Source of the DNA: Streptomyces sp. NBC_00443 | GTDB lineage: Bacteria; Actinomycetota; Actinomycetes; Streptomycetales; Streptomycetaceae | Assembly (NCBI RefSeq): GCF_036014175.1 | Contig: NZ_CP107917.1 | Coordinates: 7,006,001-7,070,000, forward strand | Direction: 5' to 3' | DNA: 64,000 nt | Part shown: piece after piece, positions 9,089 through 18,274 of the stretch | Layout of the letters: every line of letters begins with the position of its first letter | Numbering within the stretch: the stretch's first letter is position 1 | Translations under genes and position numbers: made by a program | The notes under the pieces: model-generated | What the model saw: only the letters and a program-made list of their open reading frames with translations | Told to the model about the DNA's origin: nothing | Databases searched by the model: none

Positions 9089-9921
9089 GTCGCCTCCTTG
9101 ACCGCCGCCTGGTACCCCTGCTCGTCCCCGCCCAGGAAGCGTGCCGCGAACTCCGGCCAGGGGGTGCTCGCGTACGTCTTCTGGAAGGCCTCGTCCCGGC
9201 CGTAGTCGGGGGCGCAGGACGTGAAGTGCGCGCCGTTCGGGGCCTCGACCACGCCCGTCACCGTGTGCCGCTTGACCAGCAGCGACTGCGGTGCCGCCTC
9301 CTTCGTCAACTCGGCCGTGTCGACGACCCGTTCGCAGGAGACGTACGCCGTGTCCGCTGCCGCGCAGAACAGGTCGTCGAAGTACGGGTCGGGGCCCAGA
9401 TACTGACCGTTGCCCTGCCGGTCGGCGCGGTTCACATGGACCAGGGCCGCGTCCAGCCGCAGGGCGGGCATGGCGACGAACGTCTCCCCGTCGTCGTACG
9501 GCGAGGTCACCGTCCGCAGGCCGGGGTTGACCCGCATCACGTCCGAACCGATCCCGGCCCGCACCGGCAGGAACGGCAGCCGGTTCGCCGCCGCGTGCAG
9601 CCCCCACATGAACATGGCCTCGTCGATCTCCGTCAGCTCGAAGGCGCCGCCCTCGCGTGCTGCCCGGTAGTGCGGTTCGAGGGGGATCGAGTCGAGGGTG
9701 ACGAACGCCGCGACCAGCTTCCGCACCCGCCCGGCCGCGGCCAGCATGCCCACGTCCGGGCCGCCGTACGAGACGACGGTGAGGTCGGTGATGTCGGACC
9801 GGAGCAGGGCCCTGACCAGGGCCATCGGTTTGCGGCGCGAGCCCCAGCCGCCGATGCCGAGGGTCATGCCGCTCCGCAGCCTGGAGGCGACCTCGTCGGC
9901 CGTCATCGTCTTGTCGCTCAC
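9085..9921 (-). CDS. ipdA: IpdA-like alpha subunit of CoA-transferase-fold ring hydrolase
   Basis: A 278-residue partner of IpdB. The N terminus MTADEVASRLRSGMTLGIGG and GSRRKPMALVRALLRSDI, the middle PFLPVRAGIGSDVMRVNPGL and VHVNRADRQGNGQYLG, and the PDPYFDDLFCAAAD segment are the IpdA (Rv3551) pattern. It belongs to the CoA-transferase fold but in this pathway acts as a ring-opening hydrolase with IpdB. GTG 9921 directly follows the TAG stop of echA20 (9922-9924) with AGAAGGG upstream. Its own stop overlaps the ipdB ATG. Confidence 0.9.
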   Translation of the reverse strand: MSDKTMTADEVASRLRSGMTLGIGGWGSRRKPMALVRALLRSDITDLTVVSYGGPDVGMLAAAGRVRKLVAAFVTLDSIPLEPHYRAAREGGAFELTEIDEAMFMWGLHAAANRLPFLPVRAGIGSDVMRVNPGLRTVTSPYDDGETFVAMPALRLDAALVHVNRADRQGNGQYLGPDPYFDDLFCAAADTAYVSCERVVDTAELTKEAAPQSLLVKRHTVTGVVEAPNGAHFTSCAPDYGRDEAFQKTYASTPWPEFAARFLGGDEQGYQAAVKEAT

Positions 9922-10680
9922 CTACGCACCCTTCTCTCCGAAGGTGTCACGGACCCGGTCGGCCACCCCGCTGAGGTTGGCCTCGAAGGTGAATCCCTGC
10001 TCGAAGCGGTAGCTGCGGTGCACGTCGACGGGGTCGATGCCGTTGATGGCGGCCTTGGCCAGGCGCAGCAGCTGTCCGTCCTTCGCGGCGATCTCGCCGG
10101 CCAGCTCCAGGGCGGCGGCGTGCAGTTCCGCGCGCGGTACGACCCGCCACACCGAGCCGTGCGCGTGCAGCTCGGCCGCGGTCGCCGTGCGCGAGGTGTA
10201 GTACAGCGCGCGCATGAGGTGCTGGGGGACCAGCCGGGCCAGATGTGTGGCCGCGCCCAGTGCTCCCCGGTCCAGTTCGGGCAGCCCGAAGGTGGCGTCC
10301 TCGCTCGCCACGATCGCGTCCGCGTTGCCCACCAGGCCGATGCCGCCGCCCAGGCAGAACCCGTGCACCGCCGCCACGACGGGCACCTCGCAGTCGTACA
10401 CGGCGCCGAAGGCCTGCGCGCAGGCGTGGTTGGCGCCGATCAGCGCACGGTGCCCGTCCTGCTGTATCTCCTTGATGTCCACGCCCGCGTTGAACCCGCG
10501 CCCCTCGGCCGTGAGGACGACACATCGGATCTCCGGATCACGGCCGGCCGCCCGCACGGCGTCGGCCAGGGCGAACCAGCCGTCCACCGGCAGGGCGTTC
10601 ACCGGTGGGAAGTCGACCGTGACGACGGCGATTCCATTCTGCTCCGCCCCCTTTTCCGGAGACGAGGTGGAGACACTCAT
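9922..10680 (-). CDS. echA20: EchA20-like enoyl-CoA hydratase/isomerase-fold ring D hydrolase
   Basis: A 252-residue crotonase-fold protein. The oxyanion-hole motifs are GRGFNAGVDIKEIQQ and HGFCLGGGIGLVGNADAIVA, followed by ATFGLPELDRGALGAATHLA and the C-terminal SYRFEQGFTFEANLSGVAD. These are hallmarks of EchA20 (Rv3550), which opens ring D by hydrolysis (HIEC-CoA). It is the first gene of the leftward echA20-ipdA-ipdB-ipdC-SIMPL operon and faces operator 2 at 10702-10715. ATG 10680 is the clear start; only a weak AAAGG site lies 13 bases upstream. Confidence 0.9.
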   Translation of the reverse strand: MSVSTSSPEKGAEQNGIAVVTVDFPPVNALPVDGWFALADAVRAAGRDPEIRCVVLTAEGRGFNAGVDIKEIQQDGHRALIGANHACAQAFGAVYDCEVPVVAAVHGFCLGGGIGLVGNADAIVASEDATFGLPELDRGALGAATHLARLVPQHLMRALYYTSRTATAAELHAHGSVWRVVPRAELHAAALELAGEIAAKDGQLLRLAKAAINGIDPVDVHRSYRFEQGFTFEANLSGVADRVRDTFGEKGA

Positions 10681-10701
10681 GGCCGCATCAGCTACCTTTC
10701 C

Positions 10702-10715
10702 ACCAAACGTTTGTT
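10702..10715. promoter_or_regulatory. KstR2-type operator 2, in a divergent promoter
   Basis: The site ACCAAACGTTTGTT is a near-perfect inverted repeat centred on ACGT. Its reverse complement, AACAAACGTTTGGT, equals operator 1 at 12 of 14 positions. It lies between echA20 (leftward) and the SDR gene at 10735 (rightward), with TAGGTG at 10715-10720 overlapping one end as a possible -10, the same geometry as operator 1. Two sites thus cover all four transcription units of the island. Confidence 0.7.
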
Positions 10716-10734
10716 AGGTGAAGGGTAGCCGGGA

Positions 10735-11475
10735 ATGGGGCTGAACGGGAAGGTCGTGGTCGTCACCGGCGGTACGCGCGGGGTCGGCGCCGGGATCGCG
10801 AAGACGTTCGTGGAGGCCGGTGCTGACGTCGTGGTCTGCGCGCGCCGACCACCCGAAGTCCCGCTCCCAGGAACCGAGTTCAGGCCGCTCGACCTCCGTG
10901 ACCCGGAGGCCGTCCGGGCCTTCTTCGCGGCGCTGCCCCGCCTCGACGTCCTGGTCAACAACGCGGGTGGCACGCCGTACCGCCGGTTGACGGACGCGGA
11001 CGCCGTCCGGCACGCGCGTGTGATCGAACTGAACCTCGTCGCGCCGCTCACGGCGTCCCTGGCGGCGTACGAGCACCTGAAGCGGGTGCGCGGCTCGGTG
11101 GTGATGATCGGCAGCGTCAGCGGCGGCCGTCCGTCGCCCGGGTCGGCCGCATACGGGGCGGCCAAGGCCGGACTGGAGAGCCTGGCCCGCTCGATGGCGG
11201 TGGAGTGGGCGCCGGAGGTGCGGGTCAACACGCTGGTCGTCGGCATGGTCCGCACGGAGCTGTCCCACCTCCACTACGGCGGCGAGGACGGCCTCGCCGG
11301 CGTCTCCCGCACGGTCCCGCTCGGCCGCCTCGCCGACCCGTCCGACGTCGGCGCGGCCGCCGCCTTCCTCGCCTCCGACGCCGCCGCCTACATCAGCGGC
11401 GCGAGCCTGCTCGTGCACGGCGGGGGTGAGCGGCCCGTGTTCCTGGATGCCGCGACGGTCAACAAGGAGGCATGA
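10735..11475 (+). CDS. Short-chain dehydrogenase (Rv3549c-like), steroid-ring island
   Basis: A 246-residue NAD(P)-dependent SDR. It has the cofactor motif VTGGTRGVGAGIAKTF, NNAG at about residue 74, serine in GSVSGG and the catalytic pair in AAYGAAKAGLESLA, followed by ASDAAAYISGASLLVHGGGE. By position next to echA20 and by pattern it corresponds to Rv3549c of the KstR2 regulon. Its exact substrate in the pathway is not established. GAAGGG lies 8 bases before ATG 10735. The next SDR gene follows after one base, so the two are co-transcribed from operator 2. Confidence 0.85.
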   Translation: MGLNGKVVVVTGGTRGVGAGIAKTFVEAGADVVVCARRPPEVPLPGTEFRPLDLRDPEAVRAFFAALPRLDVLVNNAGGTPYRRLTDADAVRHARVIELNLVAPLTASLAAYEHLKRVRGSVVMIGSVSGGRPSPGSAAYGAAKAGLESLARSMAVEWAPEVRVNTLVVGMVRTELSHLHYGGEDGLAGVSRTVPLGRLADPSDVGAAAAFLASDAAAYISGASLLVHGGGERPVFLDAATVNKEA

Positions 11476-11476
11476 C

Positions 11477-12382
11477 ATGAGCCGGATGTGTGAAGGGCGG
11501 GTCGTCGTCGTGACGGGTGGGGGGCGCGGGCTCGGGCGCGCGCATGCGCTCGCGTTCGCGGCCGAGGGGGCGAGGGTCGTCGTCAACGACCTCGGTGTCG
11601 GCCTCAACGGCACCCCGGCCGCCGACAGCCCCGCCCGGCATGTGGTCGACGAGATCCGCGCGGCGGGCGGCGAGGCCGTTGCGCACGGGGGTGACGTGGC
11701 GACCAGTGCCGGGGCGGCATCGATGGTGGCGGCCGCGCTGGAGACGTACGGGCGGCTCGACACGCTCGTGAACAACGCCGGGTTCCTGCGTGACCGGATG
11801 CTGGTCAACCTCGACGAGGACGACTGGGACGCCGTCGTACGGGTCCACCTCAAGGGCCACTTCCTGCCCCTGAAGCACGCGGCCGCGCACTGGCGGGCGG
11901 AGGCGAAGGCGGGCCGTGCCCCTGTCGCGCGGGTCGTCAACACCAGCAGTGGGGCGGGGTTGTCGGGCTCGCTCGGGCAGGGCAACTACAGCGCCGCGAA
12001 GGCCGGAATCGTCGGGCTGACCCTGGTCGCGGCGGCCGAGTTCGCTCGCTACGGCGTCCAGGTCAACGCGATCGCCCCGGCGGCGCGCACGCGGATGACG
12101 GAGCGTGCCTTCGCCGAGACGATGACGGCTCCCGAGGCCGGCTTCGACGCCATGGCCCCGGAGAACGTCTCCCCGCTGGTCGTCTGGCTGGGTTCGGCCG
12201 CGAGTGACGGCGTGACGGGACGGGTCTTCGAGGTGGAGGGCGGGCGGATCACGGTGATGGAGGGATGGCGGGCGGGGCCGACGACGGACAAGGGGGCGCG
12301 GTGGACTCCGGAGGAGGCGGGGGAGGCGGCGGTGAAGCTGTTGGGGGAGGCGGGGGCGCCGGGGGCGGTGTACGGGGCGTGA
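11477..12382 (+). CDS. Short-chain dehydrogenase (Rv3548c-like, 17beta-HSD4-like)
   Basis: A 301-residue SDR resembling the hydroxyacyl-CoA dehydrogenase part of multifunctional enzyme type 2 (HSD17B4): VVTGGGRGLGRAHALAFAAE, VVNDLGVGLNG, NNAGFLRDRMLVNLDEDDWD, catalytic YSAAKAGIVGLTL. This matches Rv3548c in the KstR2 regulon. ATG 11477 has a perfect AAGGAGG 6 bases upstream, located inside the end of the previous gene. The likely reaction is oxidation of a beta-hydroxyacyl-CoA; the pathway step is inferred only from position. It ends the island: the next gene is convergent and unrelated. Confidence 0.85.
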   Translation: MSRMCEGRVVVVTGGGRGLGRAHALAFAAEGARVVVNDLGVGLNGTPAADSPARHVVDEIRAAGGEAVAHGGDVATSAGAASMVAAALETYGRLDTLVNNAGFLRDRMLVNLDEDDWDAVVRVHLKGHFLPLKHAAAHWRAEAKAGRAPVARVVNTSSGAGLSGSLGQGNYSAAKAGIVGLTLVAAAEFARYGVQVNAIAPAARTRMTERAFAETMTAPEAGFDAMAPENVSPLVVWLGSAASDGVTGRVFEVEGGRITVMEGWRAGPTTDKGARWTPEEAGEAAVKLLGEAGAPGAVYGA

Positions 12383-12458
12383 GGTTTCCTCGCCCCCGCC
12401 GCCACCCCTGCCCCTGGCCTGCCAACCCCTACCCGTCCCGTACCTGGGGGCGTAACCG

Positions 12459-14313
<1,855 letters not shown>

Positions 14314-14335
14314 CAAGCCGAGGCACCTGCGTGCG

Positions 14336-16105
14336 TCAGACGGCCCTCAGGACCGGGGCCTGCGCCTCGCCGGACCGGGCCGTCCCCTCGAGCTCCAGCA
14401 GCCACACGTCGTTGCCGCCCTCCCGCAGGACGGGCCCAGGGACGTACAGCGAGCACTGGGGGCCGGTGGACCAGTAACGGCCGAGGTTGAAGCCGTTGAT
14501 CCACACGAACCCGCGGGTCCGGCCCGGCAGCTCCAGACGGGCGTCACCGCCGCCCCGCACCATGACGGTGCCCCGGTACAGCCCCGGGGCACCGTCCCCG
14601 GGCAGCTCCCGCGACGGCACCGCCCGGACCCTCTCGATCTCGTCCAGCGCCTCCAGCCGCAGCCCACGCGCGCGTACGTCGTGCAGATACTGCCGCTCGT
14701 GCAGGACACCCCCGGTGATCCCCTTGGGCTCGCCCAGCCGCGGCCCGTAGTTGACCCGCCCCAGGGACTCCACCCACAGCTCCACGCGCGCGTACCCCGC
14801 GACAGGCTCATTCAGGCAGGCGTCGTCCTCCGTGAGCACCCCGGCCCGCTCCCCGTCGACGTACACCACGGCGAGGTCCCGCAGCCCGCGCACCGTCAGC
14901 GGATACGGCTGCCGCGGCCCCGGCACCGTCACCTCGTACCGCACCAGGCCCCGCTCGACGCCCAGTTCCTCGAAGGCGGGCGGGACAGGACCGGACGTCT
15001 CAGGGCCGCCCAGCGTCTCCAGTACGTCGCCCAGCGGCGCCCAGTCGGTCAGGACCGCCTCGGCCGGCGCACCCAACGGCACGGGCGCGGGCGGGACTTC
15101 GGGAAGGGGGCCGTCGGCGTGATCGGCGAGGACCTTCCGGAAGGCCCAGAACTTCTCCGTGGGGCGGCCGTACTCGTCGATCGGGGCGTCGTAGTCGTAC
15201 GACGTCACATCGGGCTCCAGCGGCCCGTCGTGCAGTGCGCCGCCGCCCCGGTTGGCGCCCGCCCAGCCGGCGAAGCTCGTGCCGCCGTGCGCCATGTACA
15301 GGTTCACCGACGCCCCGCATTCCAGGATCTCCCGCAGGGCCGCCGCCGCGTCCCCGGGATCGCGTACGACGTGCTCGCCGCCCCAGTGGTCGAACCAGCC
15401 GCACCAGAACTCCATGCACATCAGCGGACCGTCGGGGCGGTGCCGGCGCAGCGTCTCGAACGCCTCGCGCGCGTGGGAGCCGAAGTTCACCGTCGCCAGG
15501 ACCCCCGGGACCGAGCCGCCGGAGAGCATGTGGTCCTCGGGGCCGTCCGAGGTGAAGAGCGCAACCGTGACGCCCTCGGTGCGCAGCAGGTCGGCCAGCC
15601 ACCGCAAGTAGGCCGCGTCGGAACCGTAACTGCCGTACTCGTTCTCCACCTGCACCATGATCACCGGGCCGCCGCGGTCGACCTGCCGGTCCACGATCTC
15701 GGGCAGAAGATGCCGGAACCAGCTCGCGACATATCCCAAGTAGCGCTCGTCACGGGTACGCGCGCGGGCGCCCAGCTCGCCCGTCAGCCAGTACGGCAGC
15801 CCGCCGTTCTCCCACTCGGCGCAGATGTACGGCCCCGGCCGCACGACCGCCCACAGCCCCGCCTCCCGGGCCGCGTCCAGGAACCGGCCGAGCGCCTGCA
15901 CGTCCCGGTGCCGGCCCGGCCGCGGCTCGTGCAGGTTCCACGGCACGTACGTCTCCACGCAGTTGAGGCCCATCGCCCGCAACATCGCCAGCCGGTGCCC
16001 CCACTGCGCCTCGTGCACCCGGAAGTAGTGCAGCGCGCCGGACAGCAGCCGCACCGGCCGCCCGTCCAGCAGGAAGTCTTCGTCCCCCACCGTGAACTCG
16101 CTCAT
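14336..16105 (-). CDS. Beta-galactosidase, glycoside hydrolase family 35
   Basis: A 589-residue retaining exo-beta-galactosidase. The GH35 signature GPYICAEWENGGLPYW lies at about residue 91-106. The acid/base is Glu156 in VQVENEYGSYG and the nucleophile is Glu232 in MCMEFWCGWFDHWGGE. The C-terminal jelly-roll domains include the GFVWINGFNLGRYW segment typical of the family. No signal peptide is present, so it is cytoplasmic and would act on imported galactosides. ATG 16105 has GAGGGAGAG upstream. It is divergent from an AraC-family gene, with a 13-bp repeat array between them, suggesting local sugar-dependent control. Confidence 0.93.
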   Translation of the reverse strand: MSEFTVGDEDFLLDGRPVRLLSGALHYFRVHEAQWGHRLAMLRAMGLNCVETYVPWNLHEPRPGRHRDVQALGRFLDAAREAGLWAVVRPGPYICAEWENGGLPYWLTGELGARARTRDERYLGYVASWFRHLLPEIVDRQVDRGGPVIMVQVENEYGSYGSDAAYLRWLADLLRTEGVTVALFTSDGPEDHMLSGGSVPGVLATVNFGSHAREAFETLRRHRPDGPLMCMEFWCGWFDHWGGEHVVRDPGDAAAALREILECGASVNLYMAHGGTSFAGWAGANRGGGALHDGPLEPDVTSYDYDAPIDEYGRPTEKFWAFRKVLADHADGPLPEVPPAPVPLGAPAEAVLTDWAPLGDVLETLGGPETSGPVPPAFEELGVERGLVRYEVTVPGPRQPYPLTVRGLRDLAVVYVDGERAGVLTEDDACLNEPVAGYARVELWVESLGRVNYGPRLGEPKGITGGVLHERQYLHDVRARGLRLEALDEIERVRAVPSRELPGDGAPGLYRGTVMVRGGGDARLELPGRTRGFVWINGFNLGRYWSTGPQCSLYVPGPVLREGGNDVWLLELEGTARSGEAQAPVLRAV

Positions 16106-16170
16106 GCGCCCACTCTCCCTCTGGCGCAGGTCAGGGTCCATGGACAAAGATCAGCGCTGCTTGGACCGAA

Positions 16171-16248
16171 GGACGGGACCGGCCGACGGGACTGGCGGAC
16201 GGGACCGGCGGACGGGAACAGCGGACGGGACCGGCGGCGCGGACGGGA
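16171..16248. repeat. Array of 13-bp direct repeats between GH35 and AraC genes
   Basis: GACGGG motifs start at 16172, 16185, 16198, 16211 and 16224, exactly 13 bases apart, and again at 16242. The unit is close to GACGGGACCGGCG with one or two changes per copy. It fills the space between divergent start codons at 16105 and 16258. Phased direct repeats in front of an AraC gene are a plausible operator array, though the last copy also carries the araC ribosome binding site. Confidence 0.85.
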
Positions 16249-16257
16249 GGCACGCGG

Positions 16258-17145
16258 ATGTACCACACCTGGATGCGTTTCTTCACGCCCGGCCCCGCAC
16301 ACCACCGCCTCGGCCTCGCCTGCCTCGGCGTGGGCCTCCAGTACGGCGCCCTGCCGACCGTCGGACCGAGGGTCCTGGACCACCATGTCGCCGTCGTGAT
16401 CAGTACCGGCGGCGGCTGGTACGCCGCCCCCGACGGCCGCCGTACGACCGTCACCGCGCCCGCGCTGCTGTGGCTGACCCCCGGCGTGCCGCACCACTAC
16501 GCGCCCGACCCCGGCACCGGCTGGGACGAGGGCTTCGTCGACTTCATCGGGCCCGCCGCACCGACGTACACCGAACTCGGGTACATCGAGCCCGGCCGGC
16601 CCGTCGTGCCGCTGTCCGACGCCGCCGGCCCCCGTGCCGTCATCGGGCGCATCGCCCGTGCCGCGCGCCGCGACAACCCCCTGCTGGAGGTGGAGACCGG
16701 CGCCGCCGTCCACGAGCTCCTCGTCGCCCTGCGCCGCGCCCGTGCCGACCTCACCCCCGACGGCGACCAGGTCCTCAAGGCCCTCGCACGCGACGCGTGC
16801 CTGCCGCTGACGGTCGCCGACCACGCCACCCGGCACGGCATGACCCCCGCCGAACTGCGCACCGCCGTGCGGCGCGGCGCCGGGTGCAGCCCCAAGGACT
16901 ACCTGCTCGGCATCCGCCTGGGCCGCGCCAAGGAACTGCTCGCCGCCACCCAACTCCCCGTCGCCGCCGTCGCCCGCCGCGTCGGCTACGACGACCCCGC
17001 CTACTTCTCCCGCCTGTTCACCCGCCGCGTCGGCATGGCCCCGACCCGCTTCCGCGCCCAGCAGGGCCGCACCGTCCCCGGCGGCTGGAGCAACCAGGTC
17101 CCCGACCCCGACGATCCACCCGTGATCGAACGAACGACCAACTGA
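16258..17145 (+). CDS. AraC-family transcriptional regulator of the beta-galactosidase locus
   Basis: A 295-residue regulator with an N-terminal cupin-type sugar-sensing domain (residues 20-110, including LLWLTPGVPHHYAPDPG and WDEGFVDFIGP) and a C-terminal double helix-turn-helix (about 185-285), seen in RLGRAKELLAATQLPVAAVA and the family signature GYDDPAYFSRLFTRRVGMAP. GGGAGG lies 7 bases before ATG 16258. It probably controls the divergent GH35 gene by binding the repeats between them; this is inferred from arrangement only. Confidence 0.88.
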   Translation: MYHTWMRFFTPGPAHHRLGLACLGVGLQYGALPTVGPRVLDHHVAVVISTGGGWYAAPDGRRTTVTAPALLWLTPGVPHHYAPDPGTGWDEGFVDFIGPAAPTYTELGYIEPGRPVVPLSDAAGPRAVIGRIARAARRDNPLLEVETGAAVHELLVALRRARADLTPDGDQVLKALARDACLPLTVADHATRHGMTPAELRTAVRRGAGCSPKDYLLGIRLGRAKELLAATQLPVAAVARRVGYDDPAYFSRLFTRRVGMAPTRFRAQQGRTVPGGWSNQVPDPDDPPVIERTTN

Positions 17146-17169
17146 GCGGGCCCCGTAGGCTGGGCGCTC

Positions 17170-17523
17170 ATGACCAGCAACACGTCCCCCAGCGACGTCG
17201 ACCCGGCCGTCCGTGAAGAGCTCGCCCGGCTGCGCGACAGCATCGACAACATCGACGCGGCCGTCGTCCACATGCTCGCCGAGCGCTTCAAGTGCACCCA
17301 GCAGGTCGGCCACCTCAAGGCCGAGCACCAGCTCCCGCCCGCCGACCCGGCCCGCGAGGCCCGCCAGATCGACCGCCTGCGCACCCTCGCCGAGAACGCC
17401 AAGCTGGACCCTGCCTTCGCGGAGAAGTTCCTCAACTTCATCATCGCCGAGGTCATCAGGCACCACGAGAGCATCGCCGAGGACACCGTCAACGGCACCG
17501 CGTCCACGCCGAACCGCTCCTAG
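17170..17523 (+). CDS. Chorismate mutase (AroQ class)
   Basis: A 117-residue all-helical AroQ-type chorismate mutase, converting chorismate to prephenate for Phe/Tyr synthesis. The signature is ELARLRDSIDNIDAAVVHML with the active-site Arg, followed by the lysine in VGHLKAEHQLPPADPAREAR and the QIDRLRTLAENAKLDPAF helix. There is no signal peptide, and no prephenate dehydratase or DAHP synthase domain is fused. It follows the AraC gene by 24 bases on the same strand but has no functional link to it. Confidence 0.85.
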   Translation: MTSNTSPSDVDPAVREELARLRDSIDNIDAAVVHMLAERFKCTQQVGHLKAEHQLPPADPAREARQIDRLRTLAENAKLDPAFAEKFLNFIIAEVIRHHESIAEDTVNGTASTPNRS

Positions 17524-17684
17524 GCCCGGCCGGGACGACGGGAAGCAGACAGACCCTCCCCGAGGGAGTGACACGGCGGCCCCGGAGGGGCATGCTGCGC
17601 TGTGCACCGCATGTCAGCTGACACGCACTCCCCGTCAGCGCCCCGGACATACCCTGGATGTCCACGCGGGAGGGACGTCGGGCC

Positions 17685-18218
17685 ATGCCGTCGGATGCCA
17701 AGATCCTCATTGTCGACGACCACGAGGACACGCTGTACGCGCTGGAGAGTGCCCTGGCCCCGCTGGGGTACCTGCTGGCCCGGGCCACCAGCGGTGACGA
17801 GGCGCTCAAGCAGGTGCTCCGCGGAAAGGTCGGCCTCCTGCTCCTGGACGTGCGCATGCCCGGCGTCAGCGGCCTGGACGTCGTGCGCTACATGCGGCGG
17901 GTGGAACAGACCCAGCACATACCGGTCATCCTCCTCACCGGCTTCGGTGCGGACCAGGACCTGACCTCCACCGCCTTCCGGCTCGGCGTCGCCGACCTCG
18001 TGCTGAAGCCCATCGACCCCTGGGCGCTGCGCACCAAGGTCCGCTACCTGTACGACGCCCACGAACGCCAGCGCGCACTGGTGGAGGAGGTCCGGGAGTT
18101 ACGCGCCCTGGTCAAGGGCCATGCCGAGGTCGAGGAACCCGGCCCGCGCCCGGCCCTGCCCCACCCGGACGCCCGCCTTCCGCCGCAGCGTGACACCCCG
18201 GCGGGGAACCGGACATAG
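17685..18218 (+). CDS. Single-domain response regulator with a TTA (bldA-type) codon
   Basis: A 177-residue protein: a CheY-like receiver (residues 5-125) with acidic pocket VDDHED, phosphoacceptor Asp in LLLDVRMPGVSG, and the conserved Lys in LKPIDP, followed by a short coiled helix and a Pro-rich tail. No DNA-binding or enzymatic output domain is present. ATG 17685 is preferred over ATG 17658 because GGGAGGG lies 10 bases upstream and the fold begins at once. Codon 139 (18099-18101, in VRELRALV) is TTA, so full translation needs the rare leucyl tRNA of bldA. No histidine kinase gene is nearby. Confidence 0.85.
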   Translation: MPSDAKILIVDDHEDTLYALESALAPLGYLLARATSGDEALKQVLRGKVGLLLLDVRMPGVSGLDVVRYMRRVEQTQHIPVILLTGFGADQDLTSTAFRLGVADLVLKPIDPWALRTKVRYLYDAHERQRALVEEVRELRALVKGHAEVEEPGPRPALPHPDARLPPQRDTPAGNRT

Positions 18219-18274
18219 CGTACGTAGTGATCCACCCCTGTGCCTTGTCAGCGGCATCAGGCAGCATGTCGTGC

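Noticed and set aside
16171-16248. CRISPR array at the 13-bp repeats
   Set aside because: Units are too short, contiguous without spacers, and no cas genes exist in the window.
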